DNA of 64,000 nt from Eudorina sp. 2006-703-Eu-15 (Eukaryota; Chlorophyta; Chlorophyceae; Chlamydomonadales; Volvocaceae), in NCBI GenBank assembly GCA_003117195.1, contig BDSI01000015.1:1179001-1243000 (forward strand), in the 5' to 3' direction. Made by a program: the position numbers and the translations under genes. The notes under the pieces are model-generated. The model was not told where the DNA came from. It ran no database searches and saw only the letters and a program-made list of their open reading frames with translations. Within the stretch, counting starts at the first letter, position 1; each line of letters opens with the position of its first letter. Positions 1 to 27,300 of this stretch are shown piece after piece.

Positions 1-131
1 ATATTATATTATATTATATTATATTATATTATATTATATTATATTATATTATATTATATTGTATTATATTGTATTGTATTATGTTATATTGTATCGTATT
101 ATGTTATATTATTTTATATTATATTATATTA
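1..131. repeat. (TATTA)n-type AT tract
   Basis: Pentanucleotide ATATT units are repeated from the first base of the window, degenerating after about position 60 (TGTATT variants). A related tract fills 3015-3290. It lies upstream of the first recognisable exon at 408 and has no coding potential. The stretch 132-407 shows nothing else that I can support apart from a (CTG)n run at about 369-390, just before the 408 acceptor. Confidence 0.9.
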
Positions 132-407
132 ATGATGAATAATTCATCGTCGTCGTCATCATCTTTGGATTATTATCGTCAAGGGACGGGACCGACCCAT
201 ATTTTCAGCCTTACACACTGCTGACCTGACACATCTCTTTGAGCAGTAACGATGGCAGATAGACATGTGGTCGCTCGTCCTGCTGACAATCCAGCATGCG
301 ACATATTTATTTCTCTACAACCCTTACAACCCTAAGCCCGAAACCCTAAACCCTACACGCGCGCATTCCTGCTGCTGCTGCTGCTGCTGCACATGCGGTA
401 TTTGTAG

Positions 408-14425
<14,018 letters not shown>

Positions 14426-15884
14426 CTAGGTGGACTGTAGCAGCGGATGAAACTGTGTGCTCCTGAAGGGATGGCTGGCCGAGCGATCGAACAGCGGCTA
14501 TTGATGGAGCGGATACTTATTATTGACGATGCGTTCATTCGCATGACGCAGTCCGTTTTTCTCCCATGCATGTAGTGGATGAGGGCTGGTGCGTGAGAGA
14601 TGTATGCATACGTACATGGCCGTACGTACCCTACCTGTACGACACTTCATCAGGCAATCCAACTGCTGGCACCCTCTGCTGTTCCCACCTACCTGAGCGC
14701 GCGCGCGTGACACTTTACGAAATTGGCAGTCGTCCCTCTCACCCTCGTGCATGTGCTTCAATGCATAACTAGCTGAACGAGAGAGTATGCCCGCACTGAC
14801 TGACTGACGAGCGTCTGCAGCCCGCGTGTGCGTGTGCGTGTATGTGTCGATCGAACCCTAGAGATGAATCTCGCTCCCTGATGCTTTGTACGTATCTGGG
14901 ACGGATACATACCTACGCACGAGCCGCAAAACTATGACATTCGGTTACTGTGCGCGCGCGTGTTGACCGTTCGCGTGTCCGACGGTCATTGTTGAGCGAT
15001 CCTGCTGCTGCTTGCTTTGTTCGATGATTGCCGGTATGTATGGGTGAGCCACGGGTGATGCACCGGTCCTGTCGCCTACGTACGTACGTGCGTGGAGGAA
15101 TACCTATCTGCGTAGCCGCGCAACACGCGTGCCTGATGAGCATCTGAAAGTGAATGAATCGTACCAAGAACGCGCCGAGCGACTCATGTGCACACTACTC
15201 CTGACAAGCGCACTTGGGTCTACGTACCTTCCCCTAGCTACGTACCCATCGGGCACTACTGTATGCTGGCTGGGCTTGCTTGGGGGTTCGTTCTAGAAGG
15301 ACGACGTGCGTGTGCGTATACCCACTAGCGTGCGATCAACGAGGGCATACGTATGTAGGTATGCGTACGTATCGCGCGGATTGGAACCAGCAGGACTTCG
15401 ACGCTCTTGCAGCACGCCTTGGACGGCGCGTTTTAGCTATCCAGCGCGTTAGCTGCGTTCTTTATCGGCGAAAAATGGTGCAGCAGCTTGATTGCAGGTG
15501 CGTGCGTGCGTGCGTGCGTGGTCGCTCGGGCGATGGTGCCGCTTCGTTGAACTAACGCCGCCGTGCGGGCTTGCTGGCTTTGCTACGAGCGAGCTTACCG
15601 TACTCCGTCGAAGCATACATTATATGTTCATATTTATTCTTCGTTGCGTGCGTGTTTGTTTCCTAGTTCTACCGACCCTCCCAATTGCCTCTCTGGCCAA
15701 GCAAGGGCCTCGCCCGGCGGGCGTGTACTGCTTCGTGCGTGCCTGGCTGCCAGCATGGCATCCGTCGGCGTACGTTGTTTGACTTCCATTAATTGCTTAA
15801 TCGGAATGGCCCTAGGCCGATGGTCGTTCATGGACCTGTATGTGGCGACGCTCCACGGCTTCACCGACCTGCACCAGCCGTTGC

Positions 15885-15885
<1 letters not shown>

Positions 15886-15977
<92 letters not shown>

Positions 15978-16050
15978 ATTGCAACCCGCCCGCCCGCCCG
16001 ATCCCAGGTGGCAATATACTTACCATAGAACCTGCGAGGAAAAACTTACC
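15886..16050. repeat. (GT)n tract plus dispersed repeat family C, copy 1
   Basis: The (GT)n tract at 15886-15974 runs straight into TAGAATTGCAACCCGCCCG, and the element continues through GATCCCAGGTGGCAATATAC to about 16050. A nearly identical copy, again preceded by a GT run, lies at 44032-44088. Related copies lie at 33660-33725 (plus) and 46738-46800 (minus). Confidence 0.8.
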
Positions 16051-16069
16051 AGATGCAGGCGCGCGGACA

Positions 16070-16071
<2 letters not shown>

Positions 16072-16147
<76 letters not shown>

Positions 16148-16250
16148 CGTTACATATCTGCCGGGCCGACGCTGGCCGGGGGCGCTAACCCGCCCCATTC
16201 GGGAGACCGCCGAAGCACTCTCCCAGAGAACTGGGAGAGGGGCGAGGAGA
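16072..16250 (-). repeat. (GT)n tract plus family A repeat, copy 2
   Basis: The (GT)n tract at 16072-16144 is followed by TACATATCTGCCGGG and the family A body. Hairpin 1 pairs 16179-16184 with 16191-16196. Hairpin 2 pairs 16218-16226 with 16231-16239 as a perfect 9-bp stem with an AGAA loop; its upper pairs differ from copy 1 but remain complementary. Confidence 0.8.
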
Positions 16251-18700
16251 CACAGCACGGGACCACAAGGGTGCCGTGCACCCGGGGCCTCTAGCCCCAT
16301 CTAAAATGCGCCACGAGGTCAGGCACCAAGCCAGCCTGCCTTTATGAAGCCGATCACGGGGCCAACTCAAACAAAACCCCTACACGTTCAGCGCAACCAG
16401 CCGAAGGCCAGGCACACACGGCAAAAGCAGACCACGTGTGTGTGTGCTGCATGCATGCATGCATGCGTAGTACGTATATATGACGACGGGGTCTGCCAAC
16501 ACCTATATGTGTTTTTATGCGACGTTGTGATTAGTGCACCTTGCGATGTATCTGCGATGCTGACCTCCAGCGCGAGACATTGTCGTACTCTATCTGCCCG
16601 GACGACAAAGGTGCGAGCGTAATATAAAGCGAGTACATGTCATTTATCGTTGCTTGCCGTACGGCGGTGGGATGTACCTTTATTCATGAATGTAACTGTG
16701 GTGGATCTATCTATCTTGCACGCTCGACCGCCCGGACGGAGGTCTTGTTTGATTGTGTGGACAACGGATGTTGACGCGCGAGGTACTTTCTTCCTTGATT
16801 GGTCCCCACGGCACGCGCGCCATCCACATACAATTCCATACGTTGCTGCTTGATTGCCGCGCAGCAACCCTATCCATCCATCCATCTGTAACATCATTCG
16901 ACGGAGACCCTTGCTTAGCATCAAGTGCGTTTTTCAGCCGCGTGCGTGTGACAGTGGTGCGAATTGCCAGGCTACAGGCACGCACAGGGGGTGCGCCGCG
17001 GCGTGCGTGTGTGGCAGCGGCGATCAAAGCAGGCCGGTGCAGCGCGAGCCGTAACGAAGGCCCCGCGCGCCGTGCGTGGGCGGGGTCACATCTAGCTAGC
17101 TATCTCGGACTGGTATAACTGGTACTGGTACTGGTACTGGTACATATCTTGATTGCTGGCCTACCTGAGACCCCCCCCCGGCACATGCATTACGACATAA
17201 AGGGTAGGTAGATTATAGGAACGACATGACACTCGTATCGGTCGGTATTCATCAGCTTCATCGATTTGCTTGCGGCGTGACTCGATACCTGCGGCGCAAC
17301 GCATGCATGTACACGCGCGGTCTTCATGTCCTGGTGACATGTACCTATCCAGCAGCCATGCCGCCTGTGGGCGAACGGGTCATTCGCTTAATACGTTCGT
17401 TGTTTATTATATTACGTAGTCAATCATTCAGGAGGTGCCATGTACTGACCATTGCGCAACGTACGTACCAGACGAAGGAATATATAAATGCGCAGCATGG
17501 GCAGATATCAGGGACATCGTCACATCGACCCTACCCGGCGGGACACACATACGCACGGGGATGATGAGAAGCAGGCGAGGTATTTTGCAACCGAGGGAAG
17601 CATAAATCGTTGGTTCTGGACCATGGACTTTACAAATAAGTACGAAATCATGGAAAAGCGCGGGCATGGCGAGATGGATCAATCGGTAGCTCGCGGGCGT
17701 GGTTGGTTCTCAAGAACGGGGTGGTTTCCTTTTAGAGTGCGCACGGGCAGGCAGTGCTTCGGTAGGTACACTTGTGGAGCCTGTCCGGTGCGCCATGGTG
17801 GCGCAGTTTCTTTTATGCAGTGTATGGTGATGAGGAAGCTTTGGCTGTCACCGATGACCTGTGGGGCATACATCCATATAATAGCTCGCGGAGATTACGG
17901 AGATAGATGCGTCAAACAGCGAATCCCACAGTTCCCTCCACGTCTTGTGCAGTGGTGCATTTTTATTCAAGTGGATGTGGTGAGGTCGTGGCAGCGGCAC
18001 AATCGTACCGAGAATGCTGGTAACAGCCTGCACACGACAAGCCGTGTCCGGTGGACAGCAGTGCCGCTAACTGGACAGCTCACCATCGTCGCAGCAAACA
18101 AGGGCCAAGCTTTCCTTTCTAGTTGTAAATATAAAAGCTAACAGCGGACTTCTGTCTTTGCGGGGATTTTGCTTTCCTAATTCGGGCCCTGACCCGTGAG
18201 CTTGGGCCTGCGCGAAGTTGGCGGTTGAACATGGCGGTTGTTGCTGAAAGTCAAAACTGCATACCACAAACTACATAGTGACCGTAGACACGGTACATGC
18301 GTTTTCATCCAGCACGATTAGCTGTGACGAGCAAATGAAATGATTCGTTCGTGTTTGGTGTCCTGCCAACGTACACGTATACCATAGACACCACAAACAC
18401 ATAACATTGCAGTATGAGAACAGATTGCATCATCTGCAATCATATTGCTCCTGCTCAGGCATCGTAGCTTCAAGCAGCTGTCAAAGATACGTACTATCTG
18501 CGTACACCCGCAGAGTATGGAACGCCAATAATACTCTTTGTTGTATCTCTTTAGCTTGGAGCATGCTGAACTGGTAATCCAAGTCTGTTCAAGCTATTTT
18601 GGGACCTTGTCACAAAAGTGTTTGCTTTGGTGATATGGAGATGTATTGCATTGTAAAAACAGCGACATTGCTCAGAGCAGTGACCTGACAAGCTTGTTCA

Positions 18701-21700
18701 ATGTCGGAAACTGCCAGGTGCGTCACATGGACGAAGTTTAATGTGCCCAAACTTGTTCTTCTATTTGAGAGTTGGTCGACCCGATGACATGTCACTGTGA
18801 CCCGCGCATCGGGTGGTTGTCGCCCGGTACAGTCTGTCGGCACAGGACGTCGTCACTTGCGTCTGCCTTGTCGGTGGGGACCTCCACATCCCTTGGCCCC
18901 TGCACCCTAATCGTTTGTCCTGGCCAACTTATGGCCGTTGACTCACCCTCCGTGTCAGGTATCCGGAACGCTCGTCCAGCGTTGGGAGGCGTTGGGAGTC
19001 ATACCGTCGACGGGAGCACCGATCTCGGTCCCGGTCCAGATCCAGATCCAGATCGCGGACGCGATCTAGATCCCGCGATCGACATCGGCACCAAGCGCGT
19101 TCGCGCCAAAGGAGCAGGTCCGGCGGCAGGTCTCCCATCAGCACAGGAGGCACCCACGGCGATAGCCGCCACCGCCGGAGCCCGAGCCACAGCGCTGGTC
19201 GCCGTGGCAGCGGCGGCGCTGCCATTTCAGGGGCTCCACGCACCTTAGCCGGACGGGACCAGCAGGGATCCTGGGATTGCGATGCTGGACGTGGCGCACC
19301 GCACAGCAGCCGCGCTCGGCCCGTGTCCCCAACCTCGCCTCAGTCGGCACCGCGGGCCTATTCCTCACAGCAACGGACAAGCGGCGACGGCGGCGGTAGC
19401 AGCAGGCTCAGGCCACAGCGCCTGGCGGCGGCCGCGGCAGCGCCGTCCCAGCCAACCTCACAGCCGCGGGAACCAGCTGGCAGGTCTGCACACCGAGCTG
19501 ACGTGGCGGTGGCGGAGCGCAGGGCCCCGCACCCCGCTGCTGAAGCATACGGAGTGCAGACAAGGGCCCAGAGGCGGGAGGCTCGTTCGAGGGAGCCGTC
19601 GCCGCAGCGCCGGATGCAGCAACACCACCAGCAACAGCAGGAGCAGCAGCGACAACAACAACAGCAGCAACAGCAGCGACAACAACAGCAGCAACAGCAG
19701 CGACAGCAACCGCAGCAGCAACAGCTGACAGACAGTTTCACCGCGTCGCACAGAGGTGGCGGTGGCGGCGGAAATCGGCCGCCCCGGGCTCCTTTGATGA
19801 TGAATCATTTCCCGGTGGATCCGGGGGAAATGGAAGAGCTGGAAGCTGCCCCAGCAACTGGGCGCGGCACTCCTGGCCGGAGGGGTCGTAGTCGATGGGG
19901 TGTACCCCAGCCGGGGTCACCACCCGGAGAAACTGTTACAGGCAGTGCAGGGCGCCACGAGCGGACCACCGGCCCTGGCCGTATCGACACTTGGTGGGCG
20001 TCTGCCCAGGCAGCTGGCACCGCTGATGTGCCCGTGCCTGCGCCGGCTGCCGCTCACCTGTTGGGGGACGGTGACCAGCTGGGGCTTTGGCAGGGCGTGC
20101 TGCCGCCGCTGGGCCGGGGGACGTCGGGACCGTCACCCCTGATGGGCTCGCAGAAGGACGTGTCTGCCGCACCTACTACGACCCGCGGGTCGGTCGGGTC
20201 CCCCCGGGCGGCGGAGCCCCTGCCGTCGGAGACCGGCAAGGAAATGGCGCGTCGGCCAACGATGCCGCAGACCGACGATCAGCCGGAGGTGACGCCGCGG
20301 CTAGATGCGCCTGCCATGTTGCCCGCGTTGGCGTCGGGCGCTGCCAGGGCTGATCCCGCGGGAGGGGAACAGGGGCTAGCCACCGGACAGGCTGCCATGG
20401 CAGTGGCAGGCCGCTTCGGGCGTGGGGCCCGCAACCGGGGCGGGGCCCCGGGGGCACCGTTGCCGGAGGGGGCAGGCGGAGCGGCCGCGGGTACGAGCGC
20501 CGCCGCAGCCGTCTCGGGTGCTGTTGAAGAGCCGACCACTGCGGCCTTTTTGCTTGTGGGTGCGTCAGTCGCAGACGGCAGTGAAGCTCCGGTCGCATTG
20601 ACGGACGTCTTGGAGTTGTCCGCGCTGGCGCCGCACGGCGCGGCGGTGGCTGTGGTTGGCGGAGGCGGCGCGCGCATCGAGGCGGCGGCGCCGGTGGCGA
20701 CGGCTGCTGTGGACGTGAGCGGATCCGCGGTCGGCGAGGGTGGTGCCCCGGAGGCAGCTGCGGCTGGGGGCGTCGCTGGTCGCGAGGTTGCAACCGTGTC
20801 GAACGCGGACGAGGGCGCCACGCAAGCGCTGCTGGGAGACGCACACCCGAAGCTGGACGCAGCCGCCGCAGCGGTGAAGCTAGTACCACAAGCCCATGGC
20901 GGAGGTAGGGTGGCGGTCCGCGGACCAGCTGCTGAGGCGACGGAGCGAGATGGGTGCCGGCAGGCGACCGGCGACGGCACAACCGCAGCGGCCGGCGCCA
21001 GCGCGGCGCGGGAGGCAGTGCCGGCGGGGCCCGCGGACGACGTCCGATCGGCGGCTGGTGATGCCGGCGGCAGCCAGGCGGCGGGCGGGGTGGGCCCGTG
21101 GGATGAGCCCAGCAGCACCAGACGCACCGCGACTCAGGCGACGGCGGCGGCGGCGGTGCGGACGGTAGGTGCCGTTGTCGACGGACGGGGTCAGCAGCAT
21201 GGAATGGCCCCGGGACGTGGCCAGGTGGCGGGGCCAGCAGCCACGAAACCGCCGGACGCTACAGGTTGCGCCACGCTCCCACCGGGATCGTCGACGTCGC
21301 CGCCATCGTTAACAGCCGCGGCGGCGCCGGCGGCGGTGGGCACCAATGACACGGTCTCCAAGGAGGCCGGAGGCGTGGCCGCAGCGGCAGTGGCCGCTGC
21401 GGCCGCGGTGCCGCCACGGCCCGTGCGGATCGACTCTGGGGCCCGCTCCGGTTCCAGCGGGCCCTCCGGCTCCAGCGGCCGCGTCACCCGAAAGAGCTTC
21501 AAGAGCAGGTCCACGTCCGTCAAGACTTTCGCCACATCAATCATCATTCACGGCGCGGCGCCTCCCGACTCGGACGGGGACGGCCCAGGGGACGCCGCGG
21601 CGGCCGGCGGGGGCACTTCCGGACCTGCCGCGGCCGCCGCCGGTGGTGAGCCGCCTGCCATGCTGGGGAAGGTGGTGGTGGCCCTGGCGGCGCCAGCCTT

Positions 21701-24287
21701 GGTCCCGGCAGCTGCGGTACCGGCAGGTCAGGTACTGGCAACGGGCGCAGGGGCGTGGTCCCAGCAGTCCGTTGGCGCGGCGGCCGCTGTCGGGGCCGCA
21801 GCCGCGGCTGGAGTCAGGGAGTTGGTCGCGGCGCAGCTGGAGGACGCTGCCGCTGGGGAGGGCGGGGCTGACACGGTGGAAGTCGGCGCGCGGGGTGGCG
21901 GGGTTCCTTGCAGGGGCCCAGCAGGCGGGAGCTATGGTGGGACGGCGCTGCTGGAGGAATGGCGCTCCGCCACCCCCTGCGAGGTGGCTGTTGCAGCAGC
22001 CACAGCAGCAGGAACAGCGGCGGGAACCGCAGCAGCAGGAAGGGTACCAATCCCAGCGCCCCCTTTGGCGAGCACGCCTGAGCTGGAGGCGCAGACCGAA
22101 ATCCAAGCTGCTGCAGCTGCTGTGCCGCTACCAGCGCCGGCGCCGCCTGAGGGCGGGGCCGCGGCAGCGGCTGCCGCCCATGGGGCCGACGGGACGGCGC
22201 CGACGCACGGTGCGCCTCCCCCCGACCGGTGCACTAGCCCCATCCCTCCGATGGAGATGCAGTTGCAGCCGCAGGGCTCCGTGCCGCCTGACGAGGAGGC
22301 GGCGTTCACCGGGCCGCTGCCACGGCTGCCACACGAGGCTGAGATGGCACGGCCCGGGACCTCCGTCGCTGGGGCCTGGGGGGCCGTCAGCGGTGCGGAC
22401 TCTCACGAGGCGGCGGCGGGCAGGACGGGCGCCGGGGCCCAGCAGCCAAAGCACGGACAGGGCCTTGAGGAGGTGCAGGAGCGGTCGCAGGAGCAGCAGC
22501 AGCTGTCGCAGGGGCAACCCCAACGGCAGGAGCAGGCGGATGAGGCAGCTGTGGCGGCCGCGGCGGCAGCGCCTCGGTTGGTAGCCATGCCGGCGGCGGA
22601 GCGGCAGGCGCCCGAGCAACCCGACCTGCCGCGGCCCCTCCTGCAGCGCACGATGCACCCCCGTGACTCAGACGGCGGCTCGCAGCCTGAGGGCGCCGCC
22701 GGGGCGCCGCCGGCGGGGGCGGCGGCGGCGGCGGCAGCTGGAGCCACCCTGCCGCCGCGGCGGCGCCTCGACGGCAGTGGCGGCGGCAGCACCGCAGCGC
22801 CGCCGCCGATGCCGCAGGCGACGGCTGAGGGCCCTCGGGAGGGTCCCGTCACCCGCAGCCGACGAACCAAGTCCGAGGCGCCTGTGCCTGTCAGCGGGGG
22901 TAGCCGGCAGGGCCGCGCCAGCCGGGCGGCAGCTGCTCAGGCCGCGGGCATGGACACGGGCACGGCTGGCGCGGGTGACGGGGATGTGGGGGGCGAGCAG
23001 TCGGCGTCTGCGCGGGAGGGAGCGCGAGCACCTGGGAGGGATGGCGACGCGGGTGACGGGCTGGACCTCGCCAACCTCCTTGTGGGATCCGGCAGCGGCG
23101 GCGGCAGAGTTGGCGGCAGCGGTGGCGGCAGCGGCAGCTGCGACGGCAGCGGTGCCGCCGCCACGGCTGAACTCCCAAGAGGCCCGCTGTGCTCCTCAAC
23201 CCCCGGTGCTGACTCATCGCAGGGCGGCCAGGGCACCCAACCACCTCAGGGACCCAGCGTCCCTGAGCTGAAGCCGGGGCCGCAGGCACCGGTGCCGTCG
23301 TCACCGTCGCCGCCGCGGCGGCAACGGGGCCACAAGCACAAGCGGGGCGACATGGAGTTGCTGGGCGCGGAGGCGCACCTCAGCATACCCAGTGACCGAC
23401 TGCGGGAGCTGCTGGGACGGCCGCCGCAGGATGGCGAGGAGGTGGAGGTCCAGGTAGGGCTTTCAACCGCAGCGCGTGGGGCACGTCCCCACACCACAGC
23501 CCGCACCGTCCGCAGGGGCCCCGCTGCAGGCTGATCGCAGCGAGGCGACGGATGGCACTGTCCCTGCACGGGTGTGCGTGCGTGGGAGTTAAATTGGAAA
23601 ACGAAATAAACCCGAAGAACGAGGTGGGAGTAGTCCCGAGTGCCGCAGCGCCGCGATCGTGCCACAGCGCCGCGGTTGCGGAAGAGAGAGGGATTGGCGG
23701 GGGCCGGAGGCAAGGCGCCAAGCCTGTCGGGGCGCGGCGGTGTGGCTTCAGGCACGTGGCGTCGAGGGAGGGCGCCCGGCGATCGCCCGATGGGCCGGGG
23801 GCAGGGGGCGCCGTGCGGGAAGCTCTGGGCGGCTAGGATGAGCGTGTGCGTCGGATGCGTGACAACGGGCCCCAAGCGGCCACTCGTAGGATTGCAGGCG
23901 CGACCGCGAGGCGGCTTCCTAGCCCGGAGAGCGCAGGCGGTCCTACAAGTTGGGCGATCCTATAAGTTGCCACTGGGCACCGGCCCCAGTGGGGACTCGG
24001 ACGGATGCTGACGGACGACGACCCGAAGTCTTCCTCGCATCGAAATGCTGCGCTGACGGCAGCGCGGCATCAATGTGTCTACCGATTTCCTACAACCCCC
24101 CTCCCTCCCTCCCTCCCTCCCTCCCTCCCTCCCTCCCTCCCTCCCTCCCTCCCTCCCTCCCTCCCTCCCCCCCTCCCTCCCTCCCTCCCTCGCATCTTGG
24201 CGGATCACACCAACCCACCGCCACCCAGGACCCTTGCTGTGGCCGTGAGCTCAATGCATCGTTGCCACCCAATTTCCACGCACACAC

Positions 24288-24330
<43 letters not shown>

Positions 24331-27300
24331 GCCTGCTTGCAGGTGGGTAACAACGAGAGGATCGCACGCACGCACAGCATTGTGGTGTGAGTCTGTGTGG
24401 CCAAGGCAGCCGACCCGCACCAGCTGGTAGTCTTCCGCGACGCCGCGACAACAACAGCGCGCCAAATCGACAGCGTTCTTCCAACACCGCAGCCTTTTAT
24501 TTCTTATATGGGTCGGGCAATGGGTATATTATATGCGCATACGGGCAACCTATTGGGCGCCACTTGGCCCCTCACATGTCACGCACTCCTGCTTTGCCTG
24601 CTTAAGCAACACACACGGGGTTGATGAGACGAGGCACCTACGAGCTATCTGGGCCCGTTGGAACACCCGCTCGGGATACGGGTCCACCTTGTAACGGTTA
24701 CATTGCATTACACACACACACTCCACACTCTTGACTCTTCCGTCGCATACATCGCCTGTTACGCTGGACTTCGCTTCTCGCGGCTCAGTTCGCTTATACA
24801 CACTCCACACACGTTTTGACCCTATAAGTTACAACCCCCCCATTCCCACGACCGGCGCACCCACCACCGCCGCAGGTGCAGCTCGACGGCCAGCTCGAGG
24901 CGCAGCGTTACTCGGTCCGCTGCTCGGGGCGCAGCTGCAGCTCCGTCATGCACATCACCTCGGAGCTCCGGAACCTGGAGAGCCGCGCCGCCCTCCAGTG
25001 GCTGCGCGGCTGGGAGCGGGGGGAGCAGGGCGCGGAAGCGGTGGCGGCCGGACAGCGGGGGGGCCCAGTCCTGCTGCTGTGCCTGTGCTCCAGTCCAGAC
25101 GCCTCTGGTAGCGCTGCTGCTGCTGCGGCGGCGCCGGGGGCATGCCCCACGGGTCCTGCGGGTGCCGTCGCGGCCGCAGTTGCCCCGTCAGGGCCCGTGA
25201 CGGCGACGTCCGGAGCTGCGGCGGCGCGTCGAGGGGCGTCGACGGTCGCCAGCAGCCGCCCGGGGGAGCAGCCTTTATCGAGCAGTCGCGAGGGCAGGCG
25301 GGGGCGGGCGGGCCTGCGGTCCGGCCCCGCTATGCAGCCGCCGGCCTCGAGCCAGCCCCAGGAGGAGCCTCCCGCCACATCACTGCAGCCGCCGCCGACG
25401 ACGACGGCGCAGCCGCCACAGCAGCACCAACTTCAGCAGCAAGAGCAGCAGCAACCGCAACAGCAGCAAAAGGAGCAGCAGCAGGAGCCTTCTTGGGAGC
25501 AGCAGGATCATGAGGGGGCGGAGGTCCGGGCTTCGAAGCGCCCGAGGCCGCAGGAGGGCATGGGGCACCAGCAGGCCCACGCGCCCGTTGCTGGCAGCGA
25601 CGACTGGGAGTCGGTGGAGGAGCCGCCGGGACTGCCTGGGGAAGAGCGGGAGGACGCGGAGCAGGAGGTGCCGCTGTGGGCTGCGGTCATGTCCGCACCC
25701 GGGGCCGAGTCGGAGGGGCGGTCCGGCGGCGGCACGTCGGGCGAGGCCGCGGGCGCCGTCGCAGCCGATGGGATGGATGCAGCTCGCGGTGAGGGGGTGT
25801 GGAGGGTGGGCGGGGAGCGTCACCGTCACGGGGTGAGCGAGGGCTTGGATGGTCCGGGGCTTGGGCGGTCCGGAGCTTGGGCGGTCCGGGGCATGGAGGC
25901 GGTCCACCGCCGCCAGATCATGACGCTGCGAGCGCGCGTGCACGCCGTCCTCGTGCGGTCTGCGTAAGGAGGTGCAAGTTGACCCACATCCCTCAGTCGC
26001 CCGCGCTGGGCTGAGGCGGCATAGTTTTGGTGCCCACAGCAAGGCTTGAGTTTACCCTCGGATTGTGAGCTCGTAAACGGCCGTCCTTTCCTACCCTCTC
26101 TCTCCCCCGCTCCCAATTTTCTATACCCCCGCCCCCGCATCGGGCCTTTGCTCTGGCAGCAACGCAGTTTGGTTATGTCCAATAATTTCTTATACCCCCG
26201 TCCTGGGCTGGGTGTGTCTGGGCTGTTTCTTTTTATACCCCCGTCCTCTCCCACTCTGCTCTGTCATGACGGTCTGCCGTTCTCCTCCACTCCAACCCTT
26301 TGGTGGCCTCCGGCCGCTCAACCTCGGCCTGCCACAGCCCCCTGCGGTAACGATGGCAACAAGCTACACCCGCCGGATGCAGCCGCGGCCGGTGCGCCAT
26401 ATGCCACCCTCGGGCCGCCAACCCTGCCGCCGGGACCCTCCGCGCAAGCCTGCCTGCCCTGCCTGCCACCGACTCATGCAGCGGCGCCGTCGGACGCGAT
26501 GGAGGTCGCAATGGTAGGGTTGGTGGCGGCGCACCCCAGCTGCGATGATGGGCGCGTGGCCCCCATGGACACGGACCCGCCCCTGGCGGCGGCGACGGCA
26601 GCGGACGTCGGCCCGGGCGCCAGCCAGGTCGTGTCAGCGGAGGCGGAGGCGGAGGCGGCGGTGCGCCTGAGCGTCGGGCCGGCGGCGGCGCTGCTCGGCC
26701 TGAGTGCCCACCGCTCGCTGCCTGACTCCAGGGAGAGCTCCTCGTCCGGTGCGCTGCTGCAGGTCGTGGAGGCCGCCAAGGCACAGGAGCGGCGGCTGCA
26801 GCTGCAGCAGCACCACCAACAGCAGCAAAGACTGGCGGGGTCGGGTTCAGCTGTGTCCGAAGGGTCATCTCCGGAGCGCGACGGCGGGGGCTGTGAAGCC
26901 ACCTCGCCGTCCCTGGACCGAGGCCCGCCGCCGCTGCCACCGCTGCCGGGGGACCCGCAACGGGCCGGCGGCTCACAGGCAGCGGCACGGCCGCCGCTGC
27001 GACATCCGCCGCCGGCACTGACGGCTGCCCCGGCCGCCACCGCCGCACCCACGCCTGCTCCGACCCGCGGGACAGCGCTCAGCCCTTCTCCGCTCGATGC
27101 CGCGGCTTCCAGGATGCGCGAGCGGTCGACTTGCGCCGTCGGCGGTCTGGGAAGCCCCGTCGTGGACCCCGTCGGTGACGGCGCGGCTGCCGGCGTCCCT
27201 TCCCGCGCTGCTGCTGCCGAGCGTGATCCGCATCAGCGCGCTGAGGCCGAAAGCGCGTCGGGTGCGGAGGCGCTCCCCGCCGCACAGGCGTCCGCGCCTG

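Larger units (their letters stand above)
14426..18700. other. Intergenic region, repeat-rich, no supported gene
   Basis: It lies between the PAN-repeat gene and the JmjC gene. It holds a (GT)n tract at 15886-15974 followed by a family C repeat, a second (GT)n tract at 16072-16144 followed by a family A repeat, and a short ACTGGT tandem run at about 17117-17142. Open frames here, for example 17488-18141, have no recognisable domain and no splice context. The promoter and 5' UTR of the JmjC gene presumably occupy the last part, but no element could be identified. Confidence 0.6.

Noticed and set aside
325..360. CCCTAAACCCTA-like telomeric motif
   Set aside because: Only about two degenerate units, inside gene-containing sequence. 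Too short for a telomere or interstitial telomeric array.
17488..18141. 217-codon plus-strand open frame
   Set aside because: No recognisable domain, unusual composition and no fitting splice sites. It lies in the presumed 5' flank of the JmjC gene.
20176..23304. Long minus-strand and alternate-frame open frames (200-400 codons) opposite the JmjC-gene exons
   Set aside because: They mirror GC-rich Ala/Gly/Pro repeats, code Arg/Pro/Ala-rich nonsense and lack motifs or splice context. The plus-strand frame joins in phase with the conserved domains.
24329..24617. tRNA-derived SINE with A and B boxes in family B
   Set aside because: No convincing Pol III A or B box was seen, so only a generic short-element label was kept.
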